Source: an uncultured Lachnospiraceae bacterium
GTDB lineage: Bacteria > Bacillota > Clostridia > Lachnospirales > Lachnospiraceae
DNA: 64,000 bases
Assembly: GCA_958428365.1 (NCBI GenBank)
Contig: CAUAFT010000014.1
Span: forward strand, 4,225 to 68,224
Direction: 5' to 3'
Positions 52,764-61,829 of the stretch are shown in pieces (position 1 is the stretch's first letter; every line of letters starts with the position of its first letter). The position numbers and the translations under genes are program-made. The notes under the pieces were generated by a model that saw only the letters and a list, made by a program, of their open reading frames with translations, did no database searches and was not told where the DNA came from.

Positions 52764-53537
52764 CTAGAACTTGCCGTTTTGATTCTGCCAGGTTGAGCTG
52801 TCGGCAATTGTTTCCATTACATCCCAATGCTCGGCAATCTTTCCTTCCTCAACACGCCATAAATCATAATATGAGGTAGGTGTGCCGCCGAAAGTACCTT
52901 CGCTTACGGCGAGAACGTAGTTACCCTGTGCAAGCACCTGATGAATGGTAGTGTATATCATTTGGATGTTCTGTTCTGCGAGCGCTGCCAATGCTGCTCC
53001 TAATCCGGACAAGCCGTCTGCAATACCGGTATTATGCTGAATATATGTGTCGCCGTCAAAGTAGTCGGGCGTCTTTTCAGGACGGTTGCCCTGCATTACA
53101 TCATGAAGAAAATTCTTTACGATCTCTCGGTTTGTTTCAGTCTTATCCAAGTCTTTCAGTTCCAGCGTGCCGTCGATCTGTGTCCTTCCGGAGGGATTAG
53201 GTTCTGCTTTTGCAGCAAGATTATCCCAATGCTCGGCAATCCTGCCGTTTTCATCAAAACGGAAGATGTCAAAAGCAACCTGTTCGCCAGCGCCTGCGAA
53301 GTTGTAAACGGTCTGTAGGAATACCTTGTCGCCGTCCTCAAACGCGCGGATATTGTTTACCGTAGTCTTGACGGGAGCAGAAGCAAGATACGCTACTGAG
53401 CCGACAAAAGCGTCGCGGCCTGTGCCATAAGCAAGGTTATGCTGAATGTAGTCTTCTGCAAGCAGGCTTTCCGCCTTTTTTGTATCGCCGTTAGCAAAGG
53501 TGTTGATAAGTTCAAGAGCTTTCTGTGTGTTTGTCAT
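52764..53537 (-). CDS. Tandem SnoaL-like (NTF2-fold) protein
   Basis: A 257-residue protein made of two NTF2/SnoaL-like halves: DYIQHNLAYGTGRDAFVG with DGDKVFLQTVYNFAG, and DTYIQHNTGIADG with LAVSEGTFGGTPTSYY and EGKIAEHWDV. The repeat suggests a duplication making an internal dimer. Such proteins are cyclases, isomerases or ligand binders; the substrate is unknown. Two starts have good ribosome sites: 53537 (AAGGAGG, chosen because it begins the conserved part) and 53600 (AAAGGAG), which would add 21 residues. It is divergent from the HxlR gene, so it is probably its target. Confidence 0.82.
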   Translation of the reverse strand: MTNTQKALELINTFANGDTKKAESLLAEDYIQHNLAYGTGRDAFVGSVAYLASAPVKTTVNNIRAFEDGDKVFLQTVYNFAGAGEQVAFDIFRFDENGRIAEHWDNLAAKAEPNPSGRTQIDGTLELKDLDKTETNREIVKNFLHDVMQGNRPEKTPDYFDGDTYIQHNTGIADGLSGLGAALAALAEQNIQMIYTTIHQVLAQGNYVLAVSEGTFGGTPTSYYDLWRVEEGKIAEHWDVMETIADSSTWQNQNGKF

Positions 53538-53711
53538 TTTAGTTTCCTCCTTAATATGGGTCTGGTTGTTGTTAAATATTTTTTTGAAAATGTTCATCAT
53601 GGATTTCTCCTTTGGATTTGCTTTGAGTTCCGCAGCGGCCGTTCTCTGTAACTCTTGACTTTATTATATGGACGACAGTTTCAACTGTAAAGTAAGCACA
53701 ATATTGTGGTG

Positions 53712-53900
53712 TAGTTACCAAAAGGAAACTATTAGGCAGTTACCGAAAGGTAACAAATGTGTAGTGACAGGCGTTTGAGGGCAGGCATTCGGGTGGAAAA
53801 ATTTTTATAAAAATTCAGTTGTCTTTTGATTTTTAACAGAAACATTGAATGTTTAAAGGATATATAGTAAAATTGGATACAAAGTATAAAAAGGAAACTA
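53712..53900. promoter_or_regulatory. Repeated HxlR-type operators
   Basis: The palindromes TAGTTACCAAAAGGAAACTA (53712-53731) and AGTTACCGAAAGGTAACA (53738-53755) share the arms GTTACC and GGTAAC/GGAAAC. A third copy of the half AAAAAGGAAACTA lies at about 53888-53900, right before the HxlR start. The SnoaL promoter (minus) and the HxlR promoter (plus) are between them. The layout fits binding by the HxlR protein and autoregulation. Otherwise this 319-base spacer is empty. Confidence 0.65.
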
Positions 53901-53919
53901 TTGTATGGAGGTCATCAAT

Positions 53920-54255
53920 ATGAGTGAACAAAAGACAGCGAAAGAGCTTCCAGCATGTCCTGTGGAAACGACCCTGACTTTAATCGGGGATAAATGGAAG
54001 GTTCTGATTTTGCGTGATTTGCTTCCCGGCACAAAACGTTTTGGAGAATTAAAGAAATCCATAGGCAGCGTATCCCAAAAGGTATTGACTGCCCAACTTC
54101 GTGATATGGAGGAAAATGGTCTTGTCAACCGCAAGGTGTATGCGGAAGTGCCGCCAAGAGTAGAATATTCGCTGACTGATCTGGGCAGGAGCTTAAAACC
54201 TATACTTGACGCATTGTGGAATTGGGGCGAGGAATATAAAGCGTCTATGAATTAA
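53920..54255 (+). CDS. HxlR-family transcription regulator
   Basis: A 111-residue winged-helix protein with ACPVETTLTLIGDKWKVLIL, FGELKKSIGSVSQKVLTAQL and VEYSLTDLGRSLKPIL. The cysteine in ACPVE is the expected sensor residue. ATG 53920 follows GGAGG; the in-frame ATG at 53905 overlaps that ribosome site. It likely represses the divergent SnoaL-like gene and itself through the repeated operators. Confidence 0.9.
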   Translation: MSEQKTAKELPACPVETTLTLIGDKWKVLILRDLLPGTKRFGELKKSIGSVSQKVLTAQLRDMEENGLVNRKVYAEVPPRVEYSLTDLGRSLKPILDALWNWGEEYKASMN

Positions 54256-54324
54256 AAAATGGCAGGGGCTTTCTGTATGTGTTGAGGGTTTTGTTAGGTA
54301 ATAGATAAATAGATAGTCCCCATT

Positions 54325-55623
54325 TTATTGATTTTCATGAACAGGAAGCATAAGGCAGAAGGTACAACCTCCCCCTTCGGTATCGGATACGGTGAGCTTT
54401 CCTTTGTGGAGGCGGGTAAGTTCGGCGGCAATTCCAAGTCCCAGACCGAAGTGGGATTTGTCCCGCCGTGCGGTATCCCCACGGTAGAAATGGTCAAAAA
54501 TGAGAGCCTTTTTCTCATCTGGAATACCGATGCCGTGGTCAATGACACTAATGCAGATGGTACGGTGTGAGCTTTGAGCTTCCAGAGCAATATTGCAGTC
54601 TGCCTTTGAATAGGAGACGGCATTGTCAAGCAGGATGGTAAGTAACTGCGATAACCGCTCTCTGTCTCCTAAGACAGTGGGAAGAGGTTCTGTCGGAAGA
54701 TGAAGAGATAGGGAGATGCCCTTTTCTTTACAGATTACTTCAAAGGATTCAAAGACATCCAGTAAAACGGTATCCATATCCAGAGGTTCCAGGCGGGCGG
54801 ACCATCCCGAAGTATTTGCCGAGGCAAGTGTCAGCATATCCTCCACCAGTCTGGACAGACGCTGGCACTCGGACAGGATGTTGGAAGACAGATGTTCCGC
54901 TTCTGTGGGAGTGGCGGAAATGGCATTCGCAGATGCCTGTATGACGGCAATCGGTGAGCGGAGCTCATGGGAAGCCGCCGCAAAAAAAGCATCCTGTTTT
55001 TCTTTCGTCTCTTTTATAGGTCTCAGGCTTTTCTTTACAAAATTCCAACTCACAAAAAATAAAGCAAAAATACCAAGAATATCCAACAGAATAAAAAGTA
55101 TACGCTGCTGTAACAGGGTACGGCGGAGGGGCTGGAGAGAGTCTAGAAGGATCAGGCTCTGGTAGCCGCCAGAGGTTGGGAGCTTGATGACGATTCCCCG
55201 GTAGCGGTCGTGGTGTTCTCCCTGTATGCTAAAAAGGTCGGACTGCTGAACGTCAGAGGAAACGGGAACGATGGCGGTGTCAATGTTGTTTTCCTTTGCC
55301 CGATTCTTTGCTTTTTGAATCAGCGTGTTCCGGTCCGTGGAAGGAGTCCAGGAGCCCTGATAGAGAAGCGGGGTTCCGTTTTCCTCAATGTGGATGATCA
55401 GACTGTTCTCAGATTCCATCTGTGCCAGCCAGGAATGGGAGATGGAGCGGTCTGTCTGCAGCTTGGAGACTATCGTCCAGATGTTATTCTGGAAATTCTC
55501 CTCGTTTCGCACCATCATGATTTTTTCATTATAGAGAAGGATGATAAGAAGTACCAGGGTCAGGATGATTCCGGTGGTCAGGGTATAGAGAAAGGTCATT
55601 TTTTTATGAAACTGATGAAACAT
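54325..55623 (-). CDS. Sensor histidine kinase
   Basis: A 432-residue kinase with two membrane helices (about 9-31 and 174-194) flanking a small outer sensor domain, then HisKA with AAASHELRSPIAV (H219), N box LTILLDNAVSYSK, G box DHGIGIPDEKK and FGLGLGI. Overlaps the regulator gene by 20 bases, so the pair is translationally coupled. Because they face an unusual transport operon, they probably regulate it in response to a peptide or wall stress. Confidence 0.92.
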   Translation of the reverse strand: MFHQFHKKMTFLYTLTTGIILTLVLLIILLYNEKIMMVRNEENFQNNIWTIVSKLQTDRSISHSWLAQMESENSLIIHIEENGTPLLYQGSWTPSTDRNTLIQKAKNRAKENNIDTAIVPVSSDVQQSDLFSIQGEHHDRYRGIVIKLPTSGGYQSLILLDSLQPLRRTLLQQRILFILLDILGIFALFFVSWNFVKKSLRPIKETKEKQDAFFAAASHELRSPIAVIQASANAISATPTEAEHLSSNILSECQRLSRLVEDMLTLASANTSGWSARLEPLDMDTVLLDVFESFEVICKEKGISLSLHLPTEPLPTVLGDRERLSQLLTILLDNAVSYSKADCNIALEAQSSHRTICISVIDHGIGIPDEKKALIFDHFYRGDTARRDKSHFGLGLGIAAELTRLHKGKLTVSDTEGGGCTFCLMLPVHENQ

Positions 55624-56293
55624 CTGTATCCTCCATTCGATATCCGGTGCCGTGAACGGTCCTGATCTGTACCCTGCTCTGCAGGGTTTTTAGACGTTTT
55701 CTTGCAAAATGGATATAGTTGTCCAGATTTCCTTCCTCCACCTCACAGTCCGGTCCCCAGATATGGGAGAGGAGCATGGCGCGGGAAAGGGTCTGGTTCT
55801 TATTGCGGAGAAAATATTCAAAAAGGGAAGTCTCCCGTTTGGAAAGGGAGAGGGTGTGACTGCCTGTCCTTATCTCCTGCCTTGCCGTATCCAGGGTGAG
55901 GTCCGCAAAGACAAGGTTTTCATCGTCAATGGTGCGGGGACGTCTTATGAGGGCACGGATGCGCGCCATTAACTCTTCGGTGTCAAAGGGTTTTGTAATA
56001 TAGTCATCGGCTCCCGCATCCAGTCCCTCGATGCGGTCCCGGATTCTCGTCATCGCCGTCATCATAATGACCGGGGTGTGGATGTTGTTTTTTCGTATGG
56101 AAGAAAGAAGGGTGAGTCCATCCACCACGGGAAGCATCCGGTCTAAGAGGATGACATCGTAAGTATTCTGCAACGCATAGAACAGGGCATCCTCCCCGCT
56201 GTGGCAGGAATCCACATCATAGCCGTTGCCTCTTAATTGTATCGTAAGCGCCTCGCAAAGGGCGGCATCATCATCTATAATCAGTAAACGCAT
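55604..56293 (-). CDS. OmpR-family response regulator
   Basis: A 229-residue regulator: IIDDD acidic pocket, D51 acceptor (VILLDRMLPVVDG), K in YITKPFD, and a C-terminal winged helix with NLDNYIHFARKRLKTL and RTVHGTGYRM. ATG 56293 follows GGGAG; the 4-residue longer TTG start is less likely. The adjacent intergenic direct repeats AATCTCTAA are its likely binding sites. Confidence 0.92.
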   Translation of the reverse strand: MRLLIIDDDAALCEALTIQLRGNGYDVDSCHSGEDALFYALQNTYDVILLDRMLPVVDGLTLLSSIRKNNIHTPVIMMTAMTRIRDRIEGLDAGADDYITKPFDTEELMARIRALIRRPRTIDDENLVFADLTLDTARQEIRTGSHTLSLSKRETSLFEYFLRNKNQTLSRAMLLSHIWGPDCEVEEGNLDNYIHFARKRLKTLQSRVQIRTVHGTGYRMEDTDVSSVS

Positions 56294-56341
56294 AAGTACT
56301 CCCAATTTTTTGTGAAATATTTATTTTTAGTATAACAAAGA

Positions 56342-56397
56342 AATCTCTAAAAAATCTCTAAGCAGGGTCGAAAATCTTAAAAGTTTTTTAGAGATTT
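56342..56397. promoter_or_regulatory. Regulator-binding repeats between the divergent operons
   Basis: AATCTCTAA occurs at 56342-56350 and 56353-56361, an 11-base period, with an inverted copy TTAGAGATT at 56389-56397. The spacing on one face of the helix is what OmpR-type dimers bind. The inverted copy also lets the region fold as a hairpin, but no transcript needs a terminator here, so I prefer the operator reading. Two TTTATACGA copies follow at 56413-56421 and 56429-56437. Confidence 0.6.
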
Positions 56398-56462
56398 TTT
56401 TGTTAGGCTGTTTTTATACGATTCAGGATTTATACGAAATATGGATTGTGCATAGGAGGTTT

Positions 56463-56510
56463 ATGAAAGAATCTCATTTTTCAGAAGTCTGGACCTGTGT
56501 GGGACTTTGA
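56463..56510 (+). CDS. 15-residue leader peptide before the binding-protein gene
   Basis: ATG 56463 follows AGGAGG (56454-56459) with good spacing and encodes MKESHFSEVWTCVGL, then TGA. It lies in the leader of the 56551 operon, 40 bases before that start. It may be a regulatory peptide or chance; no terminator separates it from the operon. Confidence 0.4.
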   Translation: MKESHFSEVWTCVGL

Positions 56511-56550
56511 TAACTGTTTATTACATTACTAAAAAAGGAGGAAATCTAAG

Positions 56551-58794
56551 ATGAAGAAAAAGCGGTTAAAGAAAGTAACTTCTATAGTGATGGTTGGCAT
56601 TTTGATATTTTGTACCCTGACGGGATGCAAAAAGGAGGAAAAGGAAGAGAGCTCTAAGACAGCGAAGGGAAGATATGTGGAGGAATTTGTAGAGCTGCCA
56701 CTCAAGGAAGGAGAACGGGGAGTGAGCCTGTTACAAAAGAGGGATGGAGGTCTGAAAATATATACCTATCTTCCGGAAGAAAAGAAGTATCAGGCATATG
56801 AGACCTCGGATGGAATTCAGTATACAGATGGAAAAGCAGACTGGCTCAACAGCGCCATCGGAGGAAAGGACTGTTACCTGAAGGATATTTTTCAAGGGGA
56901 AGACGGCAGCGAATACGCCCTTTACTATATGGATGAGACCCTGCATCTGATAAAGACTGCGGATGGTACACAGGCACAAGAGGTCCTGCCGGAACTTTTT
57001 GGAGACCTGCTGGGAGTGGACATGGTAAGGGTCATGGAAAACGGAGACATTGCAGCAAGCAATGCCTTAGAGGGAAAGCTGGATGTCTATTCGGCAGAGG
57101 ACGGCAGTCATTTGACGAGCATGGAACAGGGATGTATCTCTACTTCGGATGTAAAATTGTTCGACTGCAAAAATGGAAAAGCCATCGTGCTAAATAAGGC
57201 GCTGGACGGTTTTACGGTCTATGACGTGGAAAAGGAAGAGGCAATCCAGGAGTTTTCCTATGGAAGTATGAAGGAAGGGGACGGCGTCCTGAAGTTCGGC
57301 GGGGAGGAGGACTGCTTTTTGCTGAACAGCCAGGGGCTGCACCACATCAACAAGAATGGTTCCACGGTGGAGACGCTCATTGAGGGAGATATGGCTTCCA
57401 TGGGAGATGCCTCCATGGAGGAAGTGGGCTTTGCCATCGGGGAGAATCAGGATTATTTTGTACTTTATAATCAGGAAAATCAGGGAATGCTTGCTCACTA
57501 TGTCTATGACAAAGAGGCGAAGGTAAGTGCGGATAAACAGCTTACCATTTATGGACTGGAAGAGAATAAGACCATCAAGCAGGCGGTTTCCAGATTCCAA
57601 AAAGCACACCCGGACGTAAAGGTAAATTATAAGACAGGGAGCCAGCAGGAGACCAGTACCACAAAGGCGGATCAGATTCGTGTGTTGAATACGGAGCTGT
57701 TAAGTGGAAATGGGGCGGATATATTAGTCCTGGACGGACTTCCGGTGGATTCCTATATAGAAAAGGGAGTTCTGGAGGATATGACGGATTTTTATGAAGC
57801 ACTCTCAAAGGAAAGTCCCCTGTTAGAAAATATTAAGAAAAGCATGAAAACAGACGGGGTGTATGGAATGCCCGCCCGGGTGAAGGTGCTTGGCATCTAT
57901 GGAACAGAGGAAGAGATTCAGGCGATGAAGTCACTGAAAAATCTGGAAGCATTTTTAAACAGTTCCACAGATAATCAGCTGTTAAACGCCACTTCCTATG
58001 AACAGTATCTGAAACTTTTGCTGACAATGAATTATAAGGAGCTGTTCCCGGATTCTGAAGAAAAAGCATTTTCAGAAAAAACGTTGCAGGACTTGTTAAA
58101 GACCACCAAAAAACTTGGCGAGGCGATGGGCGTAGAGTCCTATACGATGACAGAGTTCTATCTGAAAAGGATGCCGGATCTGACGGAGGAGACCCTGCAA
58201 AAGGAGATGGGAGCGGACGTCCTCAAAAGCATTGGCACCAACAATGATATGGATGCGAGAAACAAAAAGCAGGCAGTCATTGTGGAAGCAGGGGGAACCT
58301 ATGATTTGATGATGCCATGTGCAGTTATGCAGGAACTTGGCGCACAGCCTCAGGGAATCCATGAACTTTACATCCCAAATGGCATTGTGGGTATGAACAG
58401 CGGATCAAAAAATAAAGAACTGGCAAAAGAGTTTTTGACATTGTTGTTTTCAGAAGAGATACAGTCTCTGGATTTAGGGGACGGTTTCCCTGTGAATGAA
58501 AATGCCCTGGAGAGCTGGTGCCAGAAGGAAAGTTCGGAGGACGGAGCTGGTCTGGCAGTTGCAGGCAGTGATGAGAATGGAGAAATGTTCAGCGCCTCCG
58601 AGCCGGACGGCACGCAGATACGGCCTTTTGCGGAGATTGAAAAGGCGGCGGATACGCCGGTACAGATAGAGGAAGCCATTCTGGAGGTGATTGTAGATGA
58701 AGGAACCTCATATTTCAAGGGTGAAAAATCATTGGAAGAAGCTGTTTCGAGTATCACGAATAAAACAGAGACCTACCTCCGGGAACAACAGTAA
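56551..58794 (+). CDS. Large lipoprotein with sugar-type binding domain
   Basis: A 747-residue lipoprotein: basic start, hydrophobic helix and lipobox LTGC (lipidated cysteine at residue 26). Residues about 40-330 are beta-rich with repeated KIYTYL, LHLIKTADG and VYDVEKEE strands, like a beta-propeller. Residues about 340-680 are an extracellular solute-binding fold of the ABC sugar type (TIKQAVSRFQKAHPDVKV, GADILVLDGLPVDSYIEKG). Nearly twice the usual length because of the front domain. AAAAGGAGG gives ATG 56551. It probably captures a ligand for the permeases encoded next or signals to the kinase. Confidence 0.82.
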   Translation: MKKKRLKKVTSIVMVGILIFCTLTGCKKEEKEESSKTAKGRYVEEFVELPLKEGERGVSLLQKRDGGLKIYTYLPEEKKYQAYETSDGIQYTDGKADWLNSAIGGKDCYLKDIFQGEDGSEYALYYMDETLHLIKTADGTQAQEVLPELFGDLLGVDMVRVMENGDIAASNALEGKLDVYSAEDGSHLTSMEQGCISTSDVKLFDCKNGKAIVLNKALDGFTVYDVEKEEAIQEFSYGSMKEGDGVLKFGGEEDCFLLNSQGLHHINKNGSTVETLIEGDMASMGDASMEEVGFAIGENQDYFVLYNQENQGMLAHYVYDKEAKVSADKQLTIYGLEENKTIKQAVSRFQKAHPDVKVNYKTGSQQETSTTKADQIRVLNTELLSGNGADILVLDGLPVDSYIEKGVLEDMTDFYEALSKESPLLENIKKSMKTDGVYGMPARVKVLGIYGTEEEIQAMKSLKNLEAFLNSSTDNQLLNATSYEQYLKLLLTMNYKELFPDSEEKAFSEKTLQDLLKTTKKLGEAMGVESYTMTEFYLKRMPDLTEETLQKEMGADVLKSIGTNNDMDARNKKQAVIVEAGGTYDLMMPCAVMQELGAQPQGIHELYIPNGIVGMNSGSKNKELAKEFLTLLFSEEIQSLDLGDGFPVNENALESWCQKESSEDGAGLAVAGSDENGEMFSASEPDGTQIRPFAEIEKAADTPVQIEEAILEVIVDEGTSYFKGEKSLEEAVSSITNKTETYLREQQ

Positions 58795-59629
58795 AAAAGC
58801 GTGGTTCTTTCTGATCCCAAGTCTGGTTGGGACAGGGATATTCACCGCAGTTCCCTTTTTGGATGTCATAAGAAGGTCTTTTACGGAGGCTTTTTCCAAT
58901 CGGTTTGTGGGAATTGCGAATTACAGATCCGTATTTCAAAATGAGGCGTTCTTGCTGGCGGTGAAGAATACCCTGCGTTTTCTTGGAACCTGCATTCCGC
59001 TGTTGATCTTATCCTCCCTTATACTGGCGCTTATGATACAGCAGATGGGAAGGAGGAAACGGGGATTTCAGGCGGCGTTTCTGATACCGATGGCAGTGCC
59101 GATTGCCTCCGTGGTACTTTTCTGGAGGCTGGTGTTTGACAAAAACGGATTTCTGAATAGGGCGATGGAGTTTTTTTCTCTGACGGCGGTTGATTGGATG
59201 AATGAGGGGACGGCGTTCTATGTTCTGGTCATCAGCTATCTTTGGAAAAATATGGGATATTTTATTGTCCTGTGGCTGGCAGGTTTGAACGGAATCCCGG
59301 TGTCCTATTATGAGGCGGCAAAAGTGGACGGGGCGAGTGATTGGAAGTGTTTTTTCTACATCACGCTTCCGCAACTGGCGCCTTCGTTTATGATGATTAC
59401 GGTTCTGGCGTTTGTCAATTCCTTTAAGGTATTTCGGGAGGCGTATCTCATTGCGGGGGATTATCCCCATAAAAGTATCTATATGCTGCAGCATCTGTTC
59501 AACAACTGGTTTGTAAGTCTGGATATCCAGAAGATGAGTACGGCAGCAGTGGCGCTGGCAGTTTCTATCGGTGTGCTGATCGGCGGATCTGTCATTTTGG
59601 AAAAGAAAATAGGAAGTGAGGATAGATGA
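58697..59629 (+). CDS. Sugar-type ABC permease, MalF-like
   Basis: A 310-residue permease with six helices (after a basic 35-residue start) and the EAA loop EAAKVDGASDWKCFFYITLP (about 212-231), which docks an ATPase. Its ATG at 58697 has the excellent site GGAGGTGAT and lies 98 bases inside the lipoprotein gene, so the two coding frames really overlap. No ATPase is encoded nearby; a shared MsmX-like ATPase would be needed. Confidence 0.85.
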   Translation: MKEPHISRVKNHWKKLFRVSRIKQRPTSGNNSKKAWFFLIPSLVGTGIFTAVPFLDVIRRSFTEAFSNRFVGIANYRSVFQNEAFLLAVKNTLRFLGTCIPLLILSSLILALMIQQMGRRKRGFQAAFLIPMAVPIASVVLFWRLVFDKNGFLNRAMEFFSLTAVDWMNEGTAFYVLVISYLWKNMGYFIVLWLAGLNGIPVSYYEAAKVDGASDWKCFFYITLPQLAPSFMMITVLAFVNSFKVFREAYLIAGDYPHKSIYMLQHLFNNWFVSLDIQKMSTAAVALAVSIGVLIGGSVILEKKIGSEDR

Positions 59630-60465
59630 AAAAAAGAGTGTTGTTTCTTACCCTGTGTATGGTCGGTATCTTTTTTGTCCTGCCTCTGGTTTTGATGTTC
59701 ACCAGCTCTTTTATGGGAGCGGGGGAGTTGACGGAGACCTATGGAGGGGTGTTGAGGGAGGGGGAGGAAAATATCCGTTTTACCCTGTTGCCGAAGTACC
59801 CTACCCTGCGGGCATATGTGGAGCTGTTATTGGACTCTCCGGGATTTTTCGTGATGTTTTGGAATTCCTGCAAGCAGGTCTTTCCGGTGCTGGCGGGGCA
59901 GTTAGTGATTGCGGTTCCGGCGGCATGGGCGTTTGGTCAGTATGAGTTCAAAGGGAAAAAAGTACTTTACTTTTTCTATATGATTTTAATGATTATGCCC
60001 TTTCAGGTGACCATGGTATCTACTTATCTTGTGTTGTCGAAACTGGAGATTTTGAATACCCATCTTGCCGTGATACTGCCGGGAATATTTTCGACGTTTC
60101 CGGTCTTTATCCTGACAAAATTTTTTAAGTCCATACCGAAGGCGTTGATAGAGGCGGCGAAGATGGACGGGGCTTCCGATATTCAGATTTTTTTCCGAAT
60201 CGGACTGCCTCTGGGATATCCGGGAATTTTGTCGGTGTTGATTCTGGGATTTTTGGAATACTGGAATGCCATTGAACAGCCCATGACGTTTTTACAGGAT
60301 AAAGAGCTTTGGCCATTGTCGCTGTATCTGCCGAATATTGCGGTGGACAAGGTGAGCGTGTCCTTCGTTGCTTCGGTGATTATGATGATTCCTGCCCTGT
60401 TGCTTTTTGTATTCGGGCAGAGATATCTGGAAGAGGGAATTGCGGCGTCGGGATTAAAGGAGTAG
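59626..60465 (+). CDS. Sugar-type ABC permease, MalG-like
   Basis: A 279-residue permease with six helices and the EAA loop IEAAKMDGASDIQIFFRIGLP (about 176-195). It starts in the stop codon of the first permease (4-base overlap at 59626-59629). Together they would form the membrane channel of an importer for an oligosaccharide-like or peptide-like ligand. Confidence 0.88.
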   Translation: MKKRVLFLTLCMVGIFFVLPLVLMFTSSFMGAGELTETYGGVLREGEENIRFTLLPKYPTLRAYVELLLDSPGFFVMFWNSCKQVFPVLAGQLVIAVPAAWAFGQYEFKGKKVLYFFYMILMIMPFQVTMVSTYLVLSKLEILNTHLAVILPGIFSTFPVFILTKFFKSIPKALIEAAKMDGASDIQIFFRIGLPLGYPGILSVLILGFLEYWNAIEQPMTFLQDKELWPLSLYLPNIAVDKVSVSFVASVIMMIPALLLFVFGQRYLEEGIAASGLKE

Positions 60466-60468
60466 GAA

Positions 60469-61815
60469 ATGAAGAGAGAGAAAAAGGCTTGGAGACTGAT
60501 TCTGATATTTTTTGCGGTGATGTTGTTTTGCACGGTTCTATCCAGAGCGGCGGACTCCGTGACGATCCCAAAGGTGAAGGTGGAGACGGAAAAAAGCGGG
60601 ACACTGAATTTTACGTTGGAAGGAGAGGGGAGTATTACGGCAGAGAAAGAGGAGCTTGTGTTTTTGCCGGAGGGAAATAAACCGGTATCCTTGGCGGAAG
60701 TTGGAACAGAGGTAAAAGAAGGGGATGTGCTGGCAGTTTTTGATATGGAAGAGTTGAAGGAGGAAAAGGAGAACTGTGAAGCAGAGTTGAAAAAACTGGA
60801 GCTTTCGCTGGAACAGGAGACTTTGAACGGGGAACCAGTCGCCCAGACCAGAGAAACGGATGGGGCGGAGCAGGCGGTTGCACAGGTGAGCGAGGAATTA
60901 AATGCGGTTTCAGGTGAGCTGGAAAAAAGAAGAGAGGAGTATCGGCAAAAAAGTGAGGGTCAGGATTTATCGGAAGAGGAAAAGCAGGAGTTGGAAGCGG
61001 GCGTAAAAGAGTATGAAGAAAAGAAGGAGGCGCTGGAACAGAGTCTGCGGGAGGCACAGAATGCCCTGGAGACGGCACAGATGAATGACGCAAATACGGA
61101 GACAAACAATCAGAGACAGCAGAGATTAGCAGAGCTTGCGAAGCAGAGTATTCAAATTGATATGGAACAAAAGAAAAAAGAGATAGAAGAGCTGGAGAAA
61201 TTCATTCAGGCAGATGGAAAATTGCTCTCCTCTGTCAGTGGGACCATTACGGAGGTAAATGCAATCATAGGAGTTACCACAGGAGGTCAGGAATATTTTA
61301 AGATTGGAAGTGGAAACGGCGGGCTGACAGCAAGGATGGACAAAGAGACTGCAAAAGGGTTAGAGGAAAAGGATCAGATAACGGTTTCCCTTATGGATGG
61401 AAAGGAAGAAATTCAGGGAACCATTACAGACATTCAGGATGTCTCCGGTGTTCAGGAGGAACAGGAAAACCAGGATGGTCAGGAAGCCCAGGTTGAAATC
61501 AGGGCGAAGCTTAAGGAAAATGATTTTTCAATCGGAGACAGGGTGACTTTTCAGGCGGTCAGAGAGTCGAAAGAGTATGGGACGCTGATTCCTCTGAATG
61601 CGCTTCGCGAGGACAGTGAAGGAAAATATGTGTTGATTATGGAGGAAGAGGATTCTATTCTTGGAAAGGAGACGATAGCGTCGAGAGTCCCGGTAAAAAT
61701 ATTGGAAAAAGATGAATCCTATGCGGCGGTGGAGAGTGCGCTTATGAAGGATGATGAAATCATCGTCAGCAGTAACAAAACGATTAAGGCAGGTGACCGG
61801 GTACGGAAAGAATAA
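60469..61815 (+). CDS. MacA/HlyD-like adaptor protein
   Basis: A 448-residue membrane-fusion-type protein. One N-terminal helix (about 8-28), a lipoyl/barrel half (GDVLAVFD), a long coiled-coil hairpin (about 80-250, rich in E, K and Q), then the second lipoyl half SSVSGTITEVNAIIGV and a beta-barrel with IGDRVTFQAV. It couples an inner-membrane ABC exporter to outside factors in this family. It starts 3 bases after the permease stop, so it belongs to the operon despite its exporter type. Confidence 0.85.
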   Translation: MKREKKAWRLILIFFAVMLFCTVLSRAADSVTIPKVKVETEKSGTLNFTLEGEGSITAEKEELVFLPEGNKPVSLAEVGTEVKEGDVLAVFDMEELKEEKENCEAELKKLELSLEQETLNGEPVAQTRETDGAEQAVAQVSEELNAVSGELEKRREEYRQKSEGQDLSEEEKQELEAGVKEYEEKKEALEQSLREAQNALETAQMNDANTETNNQRQQRLAELAKQSIQIDMEQKKKEIEELEKFIQADGKLLSSVSGTITEVNAIIGVTTGGQEYFKIGSGNGGLTARMDKETAKGLEEKDQITVSLMDGKEEIQGTITDIQDVSGVQEEQENQDGQEAQVEIRAKLKENDFSIGDRVTFQAVRESKEYGTLIPLNALREDSEGKYVLIMEEEDSILGKETIASRVPVKILEKDESYAAVESALMKDDEIIVSSNKTIKAGDRVRKE

Positions 61816-61829
61816 ATCTGAGAAAAAAT

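Noticed and set aside
56341..56400. Terminator between the divergent kinase/regulator and lipoprotein operons
   Set aside because: Although the repeats can fold with a T run, transcription diverges here and no upstream transcript needs ending; regulator half-sites fit better.
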